From: Bradyrhizobium valentinum | Lineage (GTDB): Bacteria > Pseudomonadota > Alphaproteobacteria > Rhizobiales > Xanthobacteraceae | Direction: 5' to 3' | Length of the DNA: 64,000 nt | Assembly (NCBI RefSeq): GCF_001440405.1 | Contig: NZ_LLXX01000033.1 | Coordinates: 13,417-77,416 of the forward strand | In this document: positions 16,754 to 25,387 of the stretch, piece after piece | Position numbering within the stretch: the first letter of the stretch is position 1 | Layout of the letters: the number at the start of each line of letters is the position of its first letter | The notes under the pieces: model-generated | The model's input: the letters and a program-made list of their open reading frames with translations, nothing else | Database searches by the model: none | What the model was told of the DNA's origin: nothing | Translations under genes and position numbers: made by a program

Positions 16754-18013
16754 ATGGAACTCACACCCCGTCTGCGCCTGACGAACTGGCTGGTCAGCCA
16801 GGGCCTCACAGGCCTGCCCCAAAACGACCTCGTCCGCGGCTTCTGCGAGCGCTGCCGCGCCGAAGGACTCCATGTGTCGCGCGGGATGGTCTTCATCGAT
16901 ACACTGCACCCGATTTTCGAGGGCCGCGGCTTTCGCTGGAACGACGCCGAAACCAACGAAAGCGACGTGTTCGAATATGGCTCAACCAGTGAGGGCGAAG
17001 CTGCGGAGGCCTGGCGCAGCTCGATCTTCTATCACATGCTCGAAAACGGCTTTTCGGAGCTGCCGGTCGACCTCGCTGACGGCGGGGTCCAAAGGTTCAA
17101 GTTCGTGAACGAACTCGCCGAGAAGGGTCACAAGCATCTCGTGGCCTATGTGCATCAGTTCGGCGAGGCCGGCACCATGGGGCAGATGGACTGCGTCTAT
17201 TCCTATTGGGTGACAAGGCGCGACGAGGGCTTTGGGGCGCAAGGGTTAGCTGCGCTACGCGATCTCGTGCCGGTGCTGGGGCTGGCGATCAAGTCCGCAG
17301 CGCAAGCCGACATCACCAAGACGCTGGGGCGCGTCTATCTCGGACGTGACACCGCCGAACAGGTGCTGCGCGGACGGATCACGCGCGGCGTCACCGAGCG
17401 CATCAACACGGTGCTGTGGTTCTCCGACCTGCGTGGCTCGACCGCGATCAGCGAGAGCATAGACCCCGGCGAGATCATTCCGTTCCTCAACGATTATGCG
17501 CATGCCTCGATCGACGCCATTCACGAAGCCGGCGGCGAGGTGCTGAAACTGATCGGCGACGGCGTGCTGGCGATGTTCACCCATGACAACATGGCGAAGG
17601 CAATGCGCGCCGCGCTGCGGGCCGAGCATCGCTTCCGCCGCAACGTGAAGACGCTCAACGCCCGCCGCAACGAAGAGAACCGGCCGGTGACGACGGCCCA
17701 TGTCGGGCTGCATGTCGGCGAGGTCTTCTACGGCAATATCGGCAGCGACGACCGCCTCGACTTCACCGTGGTGGGCCCGGCCGTCAACGAGGTCAGCCGC
17801 ATTGCCTCGATGTGCCGCTCTGTCGACCGGGAACTCTTGATGTCGTCGGCGTTCCGCGCAGGCCTCGATGCCGCCGGGCGAAACTATCTGGTGTCCACCG
17901 GCCGCTATGCGCTGCGCGGCATCGGTCGCGCGCAGGATCTCTATACGCTCGATCCGGATATTGCCGCCGATGAGGTCGTCGGCGGGAAGTACGAGCGGTA
18001 TTTGGCTGGCTAG
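16754..18013 (+). CDS. Class III adenylate/guanylate cyclase
   Basis: This 419-residue protein has an N-terminal region of about 200 residues without clear membrane helices, then a class III cyclase domain (about 215-370). The metal-binding aspartates appear in TVLWFSDLRGSTAISES and LKLIGDGVLAMF. The catalytic Asn/Arg follow in FTVVGPAVNEVSRIASM. It makes cAMP or possibly cGMP. I chose ATG 16754; an upstream TTG at 16703 would overlap arsC. The N-terminal region resembles those of other soluble rhizobial cyclases and may sense a ligand. No obvious link to the arsenic genes. Confidence 0.88.
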   Translation: MELTPRLRLTNWLVSQGLTGLPQNDLVRGFCERCRAEGLHVSRGMVFIDTLHPIFEGRGFRWNDAETNESDVFEYGSTSEGEAAEAWRSSIFYHMLENGFSELPVDLADGGVQRFKFVNELAEKGHKHLVAYVHQFGEAGTMGQMDCVYSYWVTRRDEGFGAQGLAALRDLVPVLGLAIKSAAQADITKTLGRVYLGRDTAEQVLRGRITRGVTERINTVLWFSDLRGSTAISESIDPGEIIPFLNDYAHASIDAIHEAGGEVLKLIGDGVLAMFTHDNMAKAMRAALRAEHRFRRNVKTLNARRNEENRPVTTAHVGLHVGEVFYGNIGSDDRLDFTVVGPAVNEVSRIASMCRSVDRELLMSSAFRAGLDAAGRNYLVSTGRYALRGIGRAQDLYTLDPDIAADEVVGGKYERYLAG

Positions 18014-18027
18014 GCCTGTTTTGGCTT

Positions 18028-18107
18028 CGTCATTGCGAGCCAACTGGTCGCGCGAATGCGCACCCGACGACAGGCTTCCGCGAAGCGATCCATCATGCAG
18101 CGGAAAG
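18028..18107. repeat. Degenerate family E repeat
   Basis: CGTCATTGCGAGCC opens an element whose later part, CTTCCGCGAAGCGATCCATC, resembles the inner arm of family E elements, but the closing CTCGCAATGACG arm is missing. Complete copies are at 50339-50422 and 63391-63434. Confidence 0.5.
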
Positions 18108-18160
18108 AAAGTACCCGCCCAACGTCAATGATGGGTGGGAGGAAGACCCTTGTCTAACCG

Positions 18161-18616
18161 TTACCGATTACTACCGAGTGGTTCTGCCAGTCCGATGAGA
18201 AGTCCTTCGGGGCCGCGGATGTAGCAGAGCCGATACGAGGCCTCGTACTGAACCACTTCGCCGACGAGCTGCGCACCGTGCTTGCGGAGTCTGGTGAGTG
18301 TTTCGTCGATGTCGCTCACTGTGAACATAGCACGTAGGTAGCCGAGGGCGTTCACCGGGGCGTTCCGGTGATCGGCGACTACAGACGGGGTGAGAAAACG
18401 CGAGAGCTCGAGGCGGCTGTGGCCGTCGGGAGTAACCATCATGGCGATCTCGACGCGCTGATTACCCAGTCCAGTGATGCGTCCGGCCCATTCTCCTTCA
18501 ACCATGGCTCGCCCCTCAAGCGTCAGGCCAAGCTCGGTGAAAAAAGAGATGGCATCATCGAGAGATTCCACCACGATGCCGACATTGTCCATTCGTAGCA
18601 ATTTACTTTTAGTCAT
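18161..18616 (-). CDS. VOC-family (glyoxalase-like) protein
   Basis: This 151-residue protein of the vicinal-oxygen-chelate fold starts near LLRMDNVGIVVESLDDAISF and ends YIRGPEGLLIGLAEPLG, the usual closing beta strands with the metal Glu in GPEG. The family includes glyoxalases, dioxygenases and fosfomycin-type resistance proteins; no specific reaction can be read. ATG at 18616 lacks a strong SD. Codon use is less GC-biased than in its neighbours, hinting at acquisition. It overlaps a possible upstream small ORF by 4 bp. Confidence 0.78.
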   Translation of the reverse strand: MTKSKLLRMDNVGIVVESLDDAISFFTELGLTLEGRAMVEGEWAGRITGLGNQRVEIAMMVTPDGHSRLELSRFLTPSVVADHRNAPVNALGYLRAMFTVSDIDETLTRLRKHGAQLVGEVVQYEASYRLCYIRGPEGLLIGLAEPLGSNR

Positions 18617-18903
18617 GATTTCGGTCGTGTCCCTGGTGATGGTGTAGCTGAGCGGTAGCGGAGCCGCTCGCGACGCGCGCCCTCTATCGCCCAACAGGCT
18701 TTGCGGCCGACGCGAAGGTCCCTCCAGGTGCCGTCGTGCTCAACACGCGTCTCCACGGGTCGAGGATATGGCTCGGCTTGATAGGTGGCAACGCCCGCAA
18801 TCCACCCCTCGCGGAACTTCACTAGGTCCCTCCACGCTGATCTATCTGAAGGTCTGCTTTCCGGCGACAGGCCAAGGTCCGGAATTGGGCACTGGCCGGA
18901 CAT
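18613..18903 (-). CDS. Possible small hypothetical protein
   Basis: This 96-residue reading frame ends ATGA-style over the VOC start, which suggests a coupled gene pair. It contains VKFREGWIAGVATYQAEPYP and a basic C-terminus. I recognise no family, and the upstream SD is poor. It may be a real accessory gene or a decayed remnant; the low-GC neighbourhood is shared with the VOC gene. Confidence 0.33.
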   Translation of the reverse strand: MSGQCPIPDLGLSPESRPSDRSAWRDLVKFREGWIAGVATYQAEPYPRPVETRVEHDGTWRDLRVGRKACWAIEGARRERLRYRSATPSPGTRPKS

Positions 18904-18989
18904 CTTGAGCGTAACGGACGATGTTCGTTTACACGGGTAATGCGGACATCGCCAAGTCTATGGGCGTTTCCGAATTATGAGTGCACGCC

Positions 18990-20234
18990 CTAACACCCCG
19001 CCGGCTCTCCCACCATGTCCGGCTGTCGCGCCAGGGAGACCGCCGGCGACAGCAGGATCACCAGCGCCTGCGCAGCGAAAATCGCGGCTGCCAGATAAAG
19101 GCAAGCTTCCGCGCCGTAGAGACCGCCGACGATGGCGCCGAGCGCGGAGCCGAGCGGACGGGCGCCGTAGCTCATGATGTTGATGGCGGAGACGCGCCCG
19201 AGCAACGACGGCGGCGTCACCGATTGCCGCAAGGTCGTGGTCGAAATCACCCAAAGAATCGGGCCGGCGCCGAGCAGGAAGAAGCTCAGGCCCGCCAGTA
19301 GCGGCGTCGGCACGATCGTGGTCAGCGCCATCACGGCCGCGGCGACGAATCCCGTCACCGGCCCGAGCCCGATCACCGTGCCGAAGGCGAGCCGTTTCAT
19401 CACCCGCGTCGCTGCAAGCGCGCCGACCACCATGCCGACACCGTACATGCCAAGCGTTACGCCGACGCCGGTGGCTGACAGCCCGAGGTGACGCACGGCG
19501 TAGGGCACGAACACGGCAAGCAGCAGGAACGACGCCGTGTTGAAGATGAACTGTGTGATGAACACCGGCCGCAGCAGCGGGTGATGCAACACGAACGTGG
19601 CGCCTTCCTTGATCTCCTGCAGCGGATGGCGGCGCGGGGCAGGGGCGCGCGCCGGTTCATAGATGCCTGACAGCAGCACCACCGCGATCACGGACAACGC
19701 CGCGGCAAAGCCGAAGGCAGGCGCGGCGCCAACCCATCCGACCAGTACGCCGCCAAGCGCCGGACCGCTGGCGAATGCGATCGTGCGTGCGAGTTCAATC
19801 CGAGCGTTCGCCGCCGGCAATTGTTCCGATGTCACCAGCGACGGCACCAGCGCGGGTGCGGCGACGCTGTAGGCGACGGTGCCGCATACCGCAACGAAGC
19901 CGAGCAGCGAAAGCAGCGGCAAGGTCATCAGCCCGAGCCAGATCAGCAACAGAATTCCGGCGAGCGCCACGGCGCGCAGCGCCTCCGAGCCCGCCATCAC
20001 CCAGCGCCGCGAAACGCGATCGGCGAGGAGACCCGCGGGGATCGCGAACAGAATGAAGGGCAGCGTCAGCGCCGTCTGCAATAGGCCGGTCTGGCCTTCG
20101 CCGACACCGAGCAACAGCACCGCGACGATGGGGGCTGCGGCCAGCGCAATCTGCTCGGCCGATTGGGCCGCGAGGTTGGACCAGGCCAGGCGGTTGAAGG
20201 TCACGGGCAGGCGCGGCGTGTCGGCGGCGGACAT
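18990..20234 (-). CDS. MFS transporter, EntS/MefA-like exporter type
   Basis: This 414-residue MFS protein of the MFS_3 type has RLAWSNLAAQSAEQIALAAA at the N-terminus and the loop PAGLLADRVSRRWVM after TM2. The C-half holds LLGRVSAINIMSYGARPLG, the signature of EntS and macrolide-efflux-like exporters. The substrate is unknown. ATG at 20234 has AAGGGA eight bases upstream. It is downstream of, but separated by a terminator from, the peroxidase gene on the same strand. Confidence 0.85.
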   Translation of the reverse strand: MSAADTPRLPVTFNRLAWSNLAAQSAEQIALAAAPIVAVLLLGVGEGQTGLLQTALTLPFILFAIPAGLLADRVSRRWVMAGSEALRAVALAGILLLIWLGLMTLPLLSLLGFVAVCGTVAYSVAAPALVPSLVTSEQLPAANARIELARTIAFASGPALGGVLVGWVGAAPAFGFAAALSVIAVVLLSGIYEPARAPAPRRHPLQEIKEGATFVLHHPLLRPVFITQFIFNTASFLLLAVFVPYAVRHLGLSATGVGVTLGMYGVGMVVGALAATRVMKRLAFGTVIGLGPVTGFVAAAVMALTTIVPTPLLAGLSFFLLGAGPILWVISTTTLRQSVTPPSLLGRVSAINIMSYGARPLGSALGAIVGGLYGAEACLYLAAAIFAAQALVILLSPAVSLARQPDMVGEPAGC

Positions 20235-20321
20235 GGCAAAATTCCCTTGGATTCGATTTGTCCGCATTGTCCGGCCTGAGGACGATCCAACCCACCCGTT
20301 TCCCGACAAGGCCTTCTACAA

Positions 20322-20353
20322 ACAAAAAACCTCCACACGCGAACGTGTGGAGG
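20322..20353 (-). terminator. Rho-independent terminator after the peroxidase gene
   Basis: On the minus strand CCTCCACACG-TTCG-CGTGTGGAGG forms a perfect 10-bp stem with a stable TTCG loop, followed by TTTTTTGTTTG. It lies about 190 bp past the peroxidase stop and before the MFS start, so it insulates the two. Confidence 0.9.
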
Positions 20354-20378
20354 CGTACCGGTTTGCGTGAGGGGCCGC

Positions 20379-20477
20379 CGTCATTCCGGGGCGATGCGAA
20401 GCATCGAACTATGGTGCGCAATTGCGCACCTGAGAATCTCGAGATTCCGGGTTCGCTTCGCGCCCCGGAATGACGAT
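20379..20477. repeat. Dispersed inverted repeat, family D, copy 1
   Basis: The outer arms are CGTCATTCCGGGGCGATGCG and CGCCCCGGAATGACG, with inner palindromes GGTGCGCAATTGCGCACC and AATCTCGAGATT. It lies between the peroxidase stop and its terminator. Other copies are at 22661-22788 and 45228-45310. Confidence 0.75.
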
Positions 20478-20543
20478 GGCGGGTTGATGCCCGGCAAACA
20501 GAGGATAGCGCCAAATCCGCAGCGGTCGTTTCGTGAATTCGCA

Positions 20544-22562
20544 TCAAACGTCGAACAGGAAATCGTGCTTTGTGAGTTCATGGGGCCGAACGCCAGTCAG
20601 TTCGATCCGGTCGTCACCGACCTGGATCACCGTGTTCCCATGGTCGCCCCGGATCTTCACATCGCAAAAGTCCAGACGGCCGGCATTCTCAAACACCAGC
20701 ATGTCGACGCCTGGATCGAAATCGGTGATCTCAGCTCTGGTGGATCCGAAATCAAACACGAAGCGGTCCGCGCCGTCATTTCCCGTCATCGTCTGCTTGC
20801 CGGTTCCGGCGAACAGATAATCGCCCTGCGGACCGCCGATCAACGTGTCGTTGCCATTGGAGCCGATGACGATCTGACGGGCTTCTGGATCTTCGGACTC
20901 TACGCCGCCGGCAAGGCCGGTGTGCCGCGTATAGGTGACGAAGACATCATCCTGGATGTGCTTGGTGTCGGTATTGCGCAGAATGATATCTGCCAGCGTC
21001 GTGCCTTTGATCTCGGACAACGTCTTGGAATCGAACCCCTGGTTCTCGAACCAGAACCGGTCGCCATCGCGCAACGCCTCGAACTGTCTCGCAATGATGG
21101 CCTGGAAGGTTTCGCCGACAAGCGCGCCAGGGACATGATTTTCCGACAAGCCGCCGGTCCACAGGCCGACATTATTTACATTGCCGTAAGCTGCTTTCAG
21201 TCCGGCCAGCGTCTCCGGGTCGCTCGTGATCTGGCTGAAATCCGTGTAGGGGTCGAGGCCGAGCGCTTCACGGGTCTGGTTGAGTGTGCCGAGGCCGAGG
21301 TCGCGCGCTCGCTGGATATTGATCGCGGCGAGATCCATAGACACTGGCGGATCGAAGAGAAAATTGCGCAGGTCGTCGACGATGCGCGCATCGAGCGCCT
21401 GTGACGGATCGGCGGCCAGGTGACGCAATTGTCCGTCGGCGCCGCCATTATCGATGAAGTTTGCCGCCGGCTGGAAGAAGACATCCTTGAGGTCTTCCTC
21501 GGAGCCGGCGATGACTTCGCCGTTTTCCGCAAGACCTTCGGTTTCGCCCGACACGATCGAGTGTCCGAAGCGGAACGCCGCGGCGACGAATTCCAGCGAC
21601 AGGTGGGGATCTACATTGGGATCATAGCCGTCATAGGGCGAGAGCGCATTCTTGCCCACGAGGTTTGGCAGGAACTCCGAATAGGTGATGTTGGCGATTT
21701 CCGCCGTCACGATGGCGCGGGCGTGATTGTAGAGCTGGTCGCCGCTCCAGTTCGGATGCTCGAGGTGCAGTTTGTCGACCCAATAGTTGTGTTCGCGCAC
21801 GAACAGCGTGTGCAAGGCGGTGAGCGCCGGATTCTCTGCGGCGCGGACGTCGCCGGCCACGACCATGCCGTCGACGATCGGCAGGTTGTCGCCCTGCGAC
21901 GTCAGCATGTGGCCGTCGGCCGTGCGCAGGCTGGCGGCGGTCGCGGCGCTGGACCCATAGACCATCGAGGCGTCCAGCCAGGCGGTATTGGAATTGACCG
22001 CCATGGCTGGATTGGATGTGCCCGCACCGGTCGTGGGATCGATAATTGCGCGAGTGATCGGAATGACGGTGCCGTCGGGAAGCACGGGATCATCAGCAGG
22101 AACCACGACGCTGATATCGCTGACCCCATCCGTCCGGGTCAGCGTCATGTCGTGATCGATGAACTGGCCCCAGGCGTACATGAACGCGGACACGCCTTCA
22201 GGATTCGCCACATCAGGGTCGCCGGCGCCGACCACAAGATTGCTGATGGTGCGCGGATTGTTGCCGCCGAGCGGGACGGAGATGCCGTCGGCAAAATGCG
22301 CCTCGCCGATACGTCCGAATTCGGTGCCGGCAGCGTTGAGGGTGGAATCGGATTGATTGTTCTGCGAACCGTCGAAGCTGCGGTATTCGATTTTTACAGG
22401 CGGCGGATCCGGTTGGCACGGCGAACCATGAGGGCCATGAGACTCATTCGGGCCGTGAGAGCCATGCGATCGGTGCGGCAAAAAAGAATGGCCAGAAAAA
22501 TCGCCGAAACGAAAATCGTGGTCTCCGTCCTGGTTTGCCCAGGTTCGCTTGAACTGACGCAT
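20544..22562 (-). CDS. Animal-type haem peroxidase with C-terminal RTX module
   Basis: This 672-residue protein begins with a His-rich segment (about residues 25-48, HGSHGPNESHGPHG). The peroxidase-cyclooxygenase fold follows: distal site QFIDHD with His137, R240/E243 region, VREHNYW near 256, and proximal His334 in AAAFRFGHSIVSGE. Residues 567-606 form a degenerate RTX/haemolysin calcium-binding region (GSNGNDTLIGG and GNDGADRFVF). There is no N-terminal signal peptide, so type I secretion is likely; no transporter genes are adjacent. ATG at 22562 has GGGAGG seven bases upstream. A Fur/Mur-like box lies 24 bp upstream. Confidence 0.88.
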   Translation of the reverse strand: MRQFKRTWANQDGDHDFRFGDFSGHSFLPHRSHGSHGPNESHGPHGSPCQPDPPPVKIEYRSFDGSQNNQSDSTLNAAGTEFGRIGEAHFADGISVPLGGNNPRTISNLVVGAGDPDVANPEGVSAFMYAWGQFIDHDMTLTRTDGVSDISVVVPADDPVLPDGTVIPITRAIIDPTTGAGTSNPAMAVNSNTAWLDASMVYGSSAATAASLRTADGHMLTSQGDNLPIVDGMVVAGDVRAAENPALTALHTLFVREHNYWVDKLHLEHPNWSGDQLYNHARAIVTAEIANITYSEFLPNLVGKNALSPYDGYDPNVDPHLSLEFVAAAFRFGHSIVSGETEGLAENGEVIAGSEEDLKDVFFQPAANFIDNGGADGQLRHLAADPSQALDARIVDDLRNFLFDPPVSMDLAAINIQRARDLGLGTLNQTREALGLDPYTDFSQITSDPETLAGLKAAYGNVNNVGLWTGGLSENHVPGALVGETFQAIIARQFEALRDGDRFWFENQGFDSKTLSEIKGTTLADIILRNTDTKHIQDDVFVTYTRHTGLAGGVESEDPEARQIVIGSNGNDTLIGGPQGDYLFAGTGKQTMTGNDGADRFVFDFGSTRAEITDFDPGVDMLVFENAGRLDFCDVKIRGDHGNTVIQVGDDRIELTGVRPHELTKHDFLFDV

Positions 22563-22585
22563 TTGACCGCCTCCCTCAGTTGCAA

Positions 22586-22602
22586 TTGCGAATTATTTGC
22601 AA
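22586..22602. promoter_or_regulatory. Putative Fur/Mur box before the peroxidase gene
   Basis: TTGCGAATTATTTGCAA matches the box before mntH (TTGCAAATGAGTTGCAA) at 13 or more of 17 positions, with identical outer TTGC/GCAA arms. It lies between 24 and 40 bp upstream of the peroxidase start codon, where it could cover the promoter. Confidence 0.45.
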
Positions 22603-22660
22603 GTAATGTCACTAATGAGAGGCATTTGCAACAAGGAAGCGCACGACGGCCAATTCCTCT

Positions 22661-22788
22661 CGTCATTCCGGGGCGCGCGAAGCGCGAGCCCGGAATCCAT
22701 TCCACCAGAGAGTTCGCTGTCCGATGGATTCTCAGATGTGCAAGTGCACATCATAGCTCGCGCCAAAGAGGCGCGCCCCGGAATGACG
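22661..22788. repeat. Dispersed inverted repeat, family D, copy 2
   Basis: The outer arms are CGTCATTCCGGGGCGCGCGA and GCGCGCCCCGGAATGACG, with an inner pair GGAATCCATTCCACC and TGGATTCTCAGATG. The 398-bp gap 22563-22960 also holds the putative Fur/Mur box and the flotillin terminator; I see no gene in it. Confidence 0.75.
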
Positions 22789-22889
22789 GAGGGAGCAACG
22801 GTCATTCGGCTTCTTGCCCAGCCACGACGGCCAAGCCAGGCAGCAAACCCGCGTGTTGCCCTACAAGGCGCAAGCGCGAGAGAGATTTG

Positions 22890-22922
22890 AAGAAAAAGGC
22901 CCGCCGCGACAGCGGCAGGCCT
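22890..22922 (-). terminator. Rho-independent terminator of the PspA-YqiJ-flotillin operon
   Basis: On the minus strand GGCCTGCCGC-TGTC-GCGGCGGGCC folds into a strong stem with one mismatch, followed by TTTTTCTTC. It starts about 39 bp past the flotillin stop. Confidence 0.88.
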
Positions 22923-22960
22923 CATTGGATTCCGACTTGGCCGGCGTTTCGTCCGCTTGA

Positions 22961-24724
22961 TTACGATTTGGGGCCGAGCGTTGCCTTGCCCGCGCCTGAA
23001 ATCGTCGTCGGCGGCGCTACGTCGTCGTCATCGATCTCAAGCGCAGCAGGCAGTTCGGCAGGGATTGCCGGTTGTTGCGCGGCCAGCGCGTTGGTCAGGC
23101 TGGTCAGTGCGTCCGGCCCTGCGGCGAAGCCGCCTTCGGCGAGGATTTTGTCGATGATCGGCTTGAAGGCCGAGACCGACAATAGCTGCGCCGCAAGGCC
23201 GTCGCCGAGGCCAAGGCCGTTACCGTGGCCATTCATGGCGCCATTGCCGCCGCGGCCGAGCATGCCGCCGGTGTCGAAGATCCGGATGTCCGAAATCTTC
23301 TCGATCGGCTTGACCGCTTCGGCCAGCGCGTTGGGAATGATGTTGATGCGCGCCAGCGTGAGATCGTAGTCGACCATTGCCGAGGAGAGCTTGTTGCGGG
23401 CTTCCGCCTTCAGCGCCGCCACCTCGGCCTCGGCCTGGCCGAGCGATTTGACGCCGGTCGCGCGGGTGATCGCCGCATCGGCGTCGGCCTTGGCCAGCAT
23501 GGTGATGGCTTCCGCCTTGTTGGTCGCGGCCTGGTTCTCGGCTTCCGCCATCACGGTGATCGGCATCGCCTCGGTTTCGGCGGCCTTTCGCGCCGCGATC
23601 ACGTTGATGATCTTGTCGCGTTCGGCGATTTCGACGGCTTTGGCGGTGGTGACCTTTTCTTCGGCTGCGATGGCAAGCGCTCGCGCGGTCTCGGCGACGG
23701 TCTGCGCCTCCGATTGCTCCTTGCTCTTGGTGGCGACCGCGATCGCGCTTTCCTGTGCGACGATCTGCAGGTCGCGCTCCATCTCCGTGTTACGGCGTTT
23801 CACCGCGAGATCGGCCTCGATCTTCCTGGTGTCGCGCAACTGGTTGGCTTCGGTCTGCTTGTTGGCGACCGCCAGTTCCTGCTGAATGCGGTATTCCGCT
23901 TCGTTCTGCAGCGCGGTCTGTTCGACCTGTGCGGTCTGCGCGCGCATGGCGGCGGTCTTGTTGGCGATGTCGCGCTGCTGCGCCAGCTCCGCCTCGCGCT
24001 TGGTGGCCTCGATCGTCAGCGTGGTCTGCCGGGCGACGAGGTCCTGCTGCGCGATGTTCACTTCGGTGGTGCGGACGATCTGGTTGCGCTCCTGTTCGCG
24101 TTCCCTGGTGATCTTGGTCAGGGTCGTCAGACCGTGGGCGTCGAAGAAATTGCTCGGATTGAAATGCTTGATGTCGCTCTGGTCGAGCCGCGTCAGCGAC
24201 ACCGATTCGAGTTCGAGGCCGTTGTTCTGGATGTCGGCGCCGACCGCTTCCTGCACTGATTTCACGAAGGTCGCGCGCTGCTCCTGCAGCTCCTCGAGGT
24301 TCATGGTGGCAGCGACCGAACGAAGGCCGTCGACGAATTTGGCCTCGATCAGCTCGCGCAATTCGCCGGCATTGTTGGTGCGGCTGCCGAGCGTCTGCGC
24401 GGCGAGCGCGATCGAAGAGGTATCGGGTTTGACGCGGAGATAGAATTCGGCGCCGATGTCGACGCGCATGCGATCCTTGGTGATCAGCGAATCCGGGCCG
24501 CCGCGGGCGACCTCGAGCCGCAGCGTCTTCAGGTTGACTGCAGCCGTCGAGTGAAAGACAGGAAGGACGATCGAGCCGCCGTCGAGGACGACTTTCTGGC
24601 CGCCGAGGCCGGTGCGGACATAGGCTTCGTCACGCGTAGAGCGGCGGTAGAGTTTTGCAAGCAGGAGACCGATAACAAGAACGACAATGACGCCAATAAC
24701 GACGGGTATTGCAAGTTCCCACAT
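22961..24724 (-). CDS. SPFH/flotillin protein, YqiK type
   Basis: This 587-residue protein has one N-terminal membrane helix (about 5-25) and an SPFH domain (about 40-200). Residues 205-450 form a long Ala/Glu-rich coiled coil with repeated AEAE..ATNKAEA patterns. A Gly/Asn-rich segment lies near 493-515 (GGMLGRGGNGAMNGHG), and the tail is acidic. Flotillins scaffold ordered membrane domains and respond to envelope stress; YqiK is the E. coli homologue with a cytoplasmic body. It is the third gene of an operon, starting 3 bp after the YqiJ-like stop, and is followed by a terminator. Confidence 0.92.
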   Translation of the reverse strand: MWELAIPVVIGVIVVLVIGLLLAKLYRRSTRDEAYVRTGLGGQKVVLDGGSIVLPVFHSTAAVNLKTLRLEVARGGPDSLITKDRMRVDIGAEFYLRVKPDTSSIALAAQTLGSRTNNAGELRELIEAKFVDGLRSVAATMNLEELQEQRATFVKSVQEAVGADIQNNGLELESVSLTRLDQSDIKHFNPSNFFDAHGLTTLTKITREREQERNQIVRTTEVNIAQQDLVARQTTLTIEATKREAELAQQRDIANKTAAMRAQTAQVEQTALQNEAEYRIQQELAVANKQTEANQLRDTRKIEADLAVKRRNTEMERDLQIVAQESAIAVATKSKEQSEAQTVAETARALAIAAEEKVTTAKAVEIAERDKIINVIAARKAAETEAMPITVMAEAENQAATNKAEAITMLAKADADAAITRATGVKSLGQAEAEVAALKAEARNKLSSAMVDYDLTLARINIIPNALAEAVKPIEKISDIRIFDTGGMLGRGGNGAMNGHGNGLGLGDGLAAQLLSVSAFKPIIDKILAEGGFAAGPDALTSLTNALAAQQPAIPAELPAALEIDDDDVAPPTTISGAGKATLGPKS

Positions 24725-24727
24725 GTT

Positions 24728-25387
24728 TTAAGCCCTGTCTGAACGTTGTTGCGCAATGAGGTCGGTTGGTGCGGAAATGGCGATAAAGCTCTTGGCGTCA
24801 CGGTCGACCAGCAACACGCTGGCGCCGACCGGAAGCGGGGTGGATTCGGGACTGGCGCGTGCCACCAGAGAGTGCCAGTTGCCGAAGACATCCTTGAGAC
24901 GGACGCGGCCGGGCAGTCCCTGGTCGAGCGGCCCGATCGAAACTTCGGCGACATGACCGATGAAATCGGCCTCCTCAACCGCATAGGTCTCGTCGCGCGG
25001 AATGATGCGGGCGATGCCGCGGCTGGTGACCCGGATGACGGGAATACTGCAGGCTGCGGCCGCGAGCGCGGCAATCGATGCCGGGATCGAAATCCCCACA
25101 CCGTGCGCGAGGCCCTGCAGGAAGAATCCCGCGATCGAGAACACGCCGAGCGCGAGGATGATCAGGATCAACAGCGGCAGACGTCCCGCGTTGATCCAGA
25201 GGAACAGGCCGCCGAGGCCGTTGCCGCTGTCGGCGTCCACGGTGACTTCCTTGCCGACGAGTTCACTGATCGAGAAGCCGACCAGCGTCGCCAGCAATTC
25301 GATTCCGCCGAGCGCCAGCATGATCGCTGCAGCCACGGCGAAGGGCCGCAGGTCCGGCGCCAGCAGGATGTCGGTCAGGGCACTCAT
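24728..25387 (-). CDS. YqiJ-like membrane protein with OB-fold
   Basis: This 219-residue protein has about three N-terminal membrane helices (about 15-35, 70-90, 95-120). A C-terminal OB-like beta domain follows (about 135-205, e.g. ADFIGHVAEVSIGPL and GRVRLKDVFGNWHSLV), as in YqiJ and NfeD-type flotillin partners. In E. coli yqiJ precedes yqiK, and the same pairing is seen here. ATG at 25387 overlaps the stop of the PspA-fusion gene by 4 bp. Confidence 0.87.
   Translation of the reverse strand: MSALTDILLAPDLRPFAVAAAIMLALGGIELLATLVGFSISELVGKEVTVDADSGNGLGGLFLWINAGRLPLLILIILALGVFSIAGFFLQGLAHGVGISIPASIAALAAAACSIPVIRVTSRGIARIIPRDETYAVEEADFIGHVAEVSIGPLDQGLPGRVRLKDVFGNWHSLVARASPESTPLPVGASVLLVDRDAKSFIAISAPTDLIAQQRSDRA

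Noticed and set aside
21420..23369. A 649-codon plus-strand frame across the peroxidase gene, its upstream repeat and the flotillin gene end
   Set aside because: It runs through a dispersed repeat and two well-supported minus-strand genes, so it is a shadow frame.
23225..24259. A 344-codon Gly/Leu-rich plus-strand frame inside the flotillin gene
   Set aside because: The repetitive composition reflects the Ala/Glu coiled coil of the flotillin gene read on the other strand.
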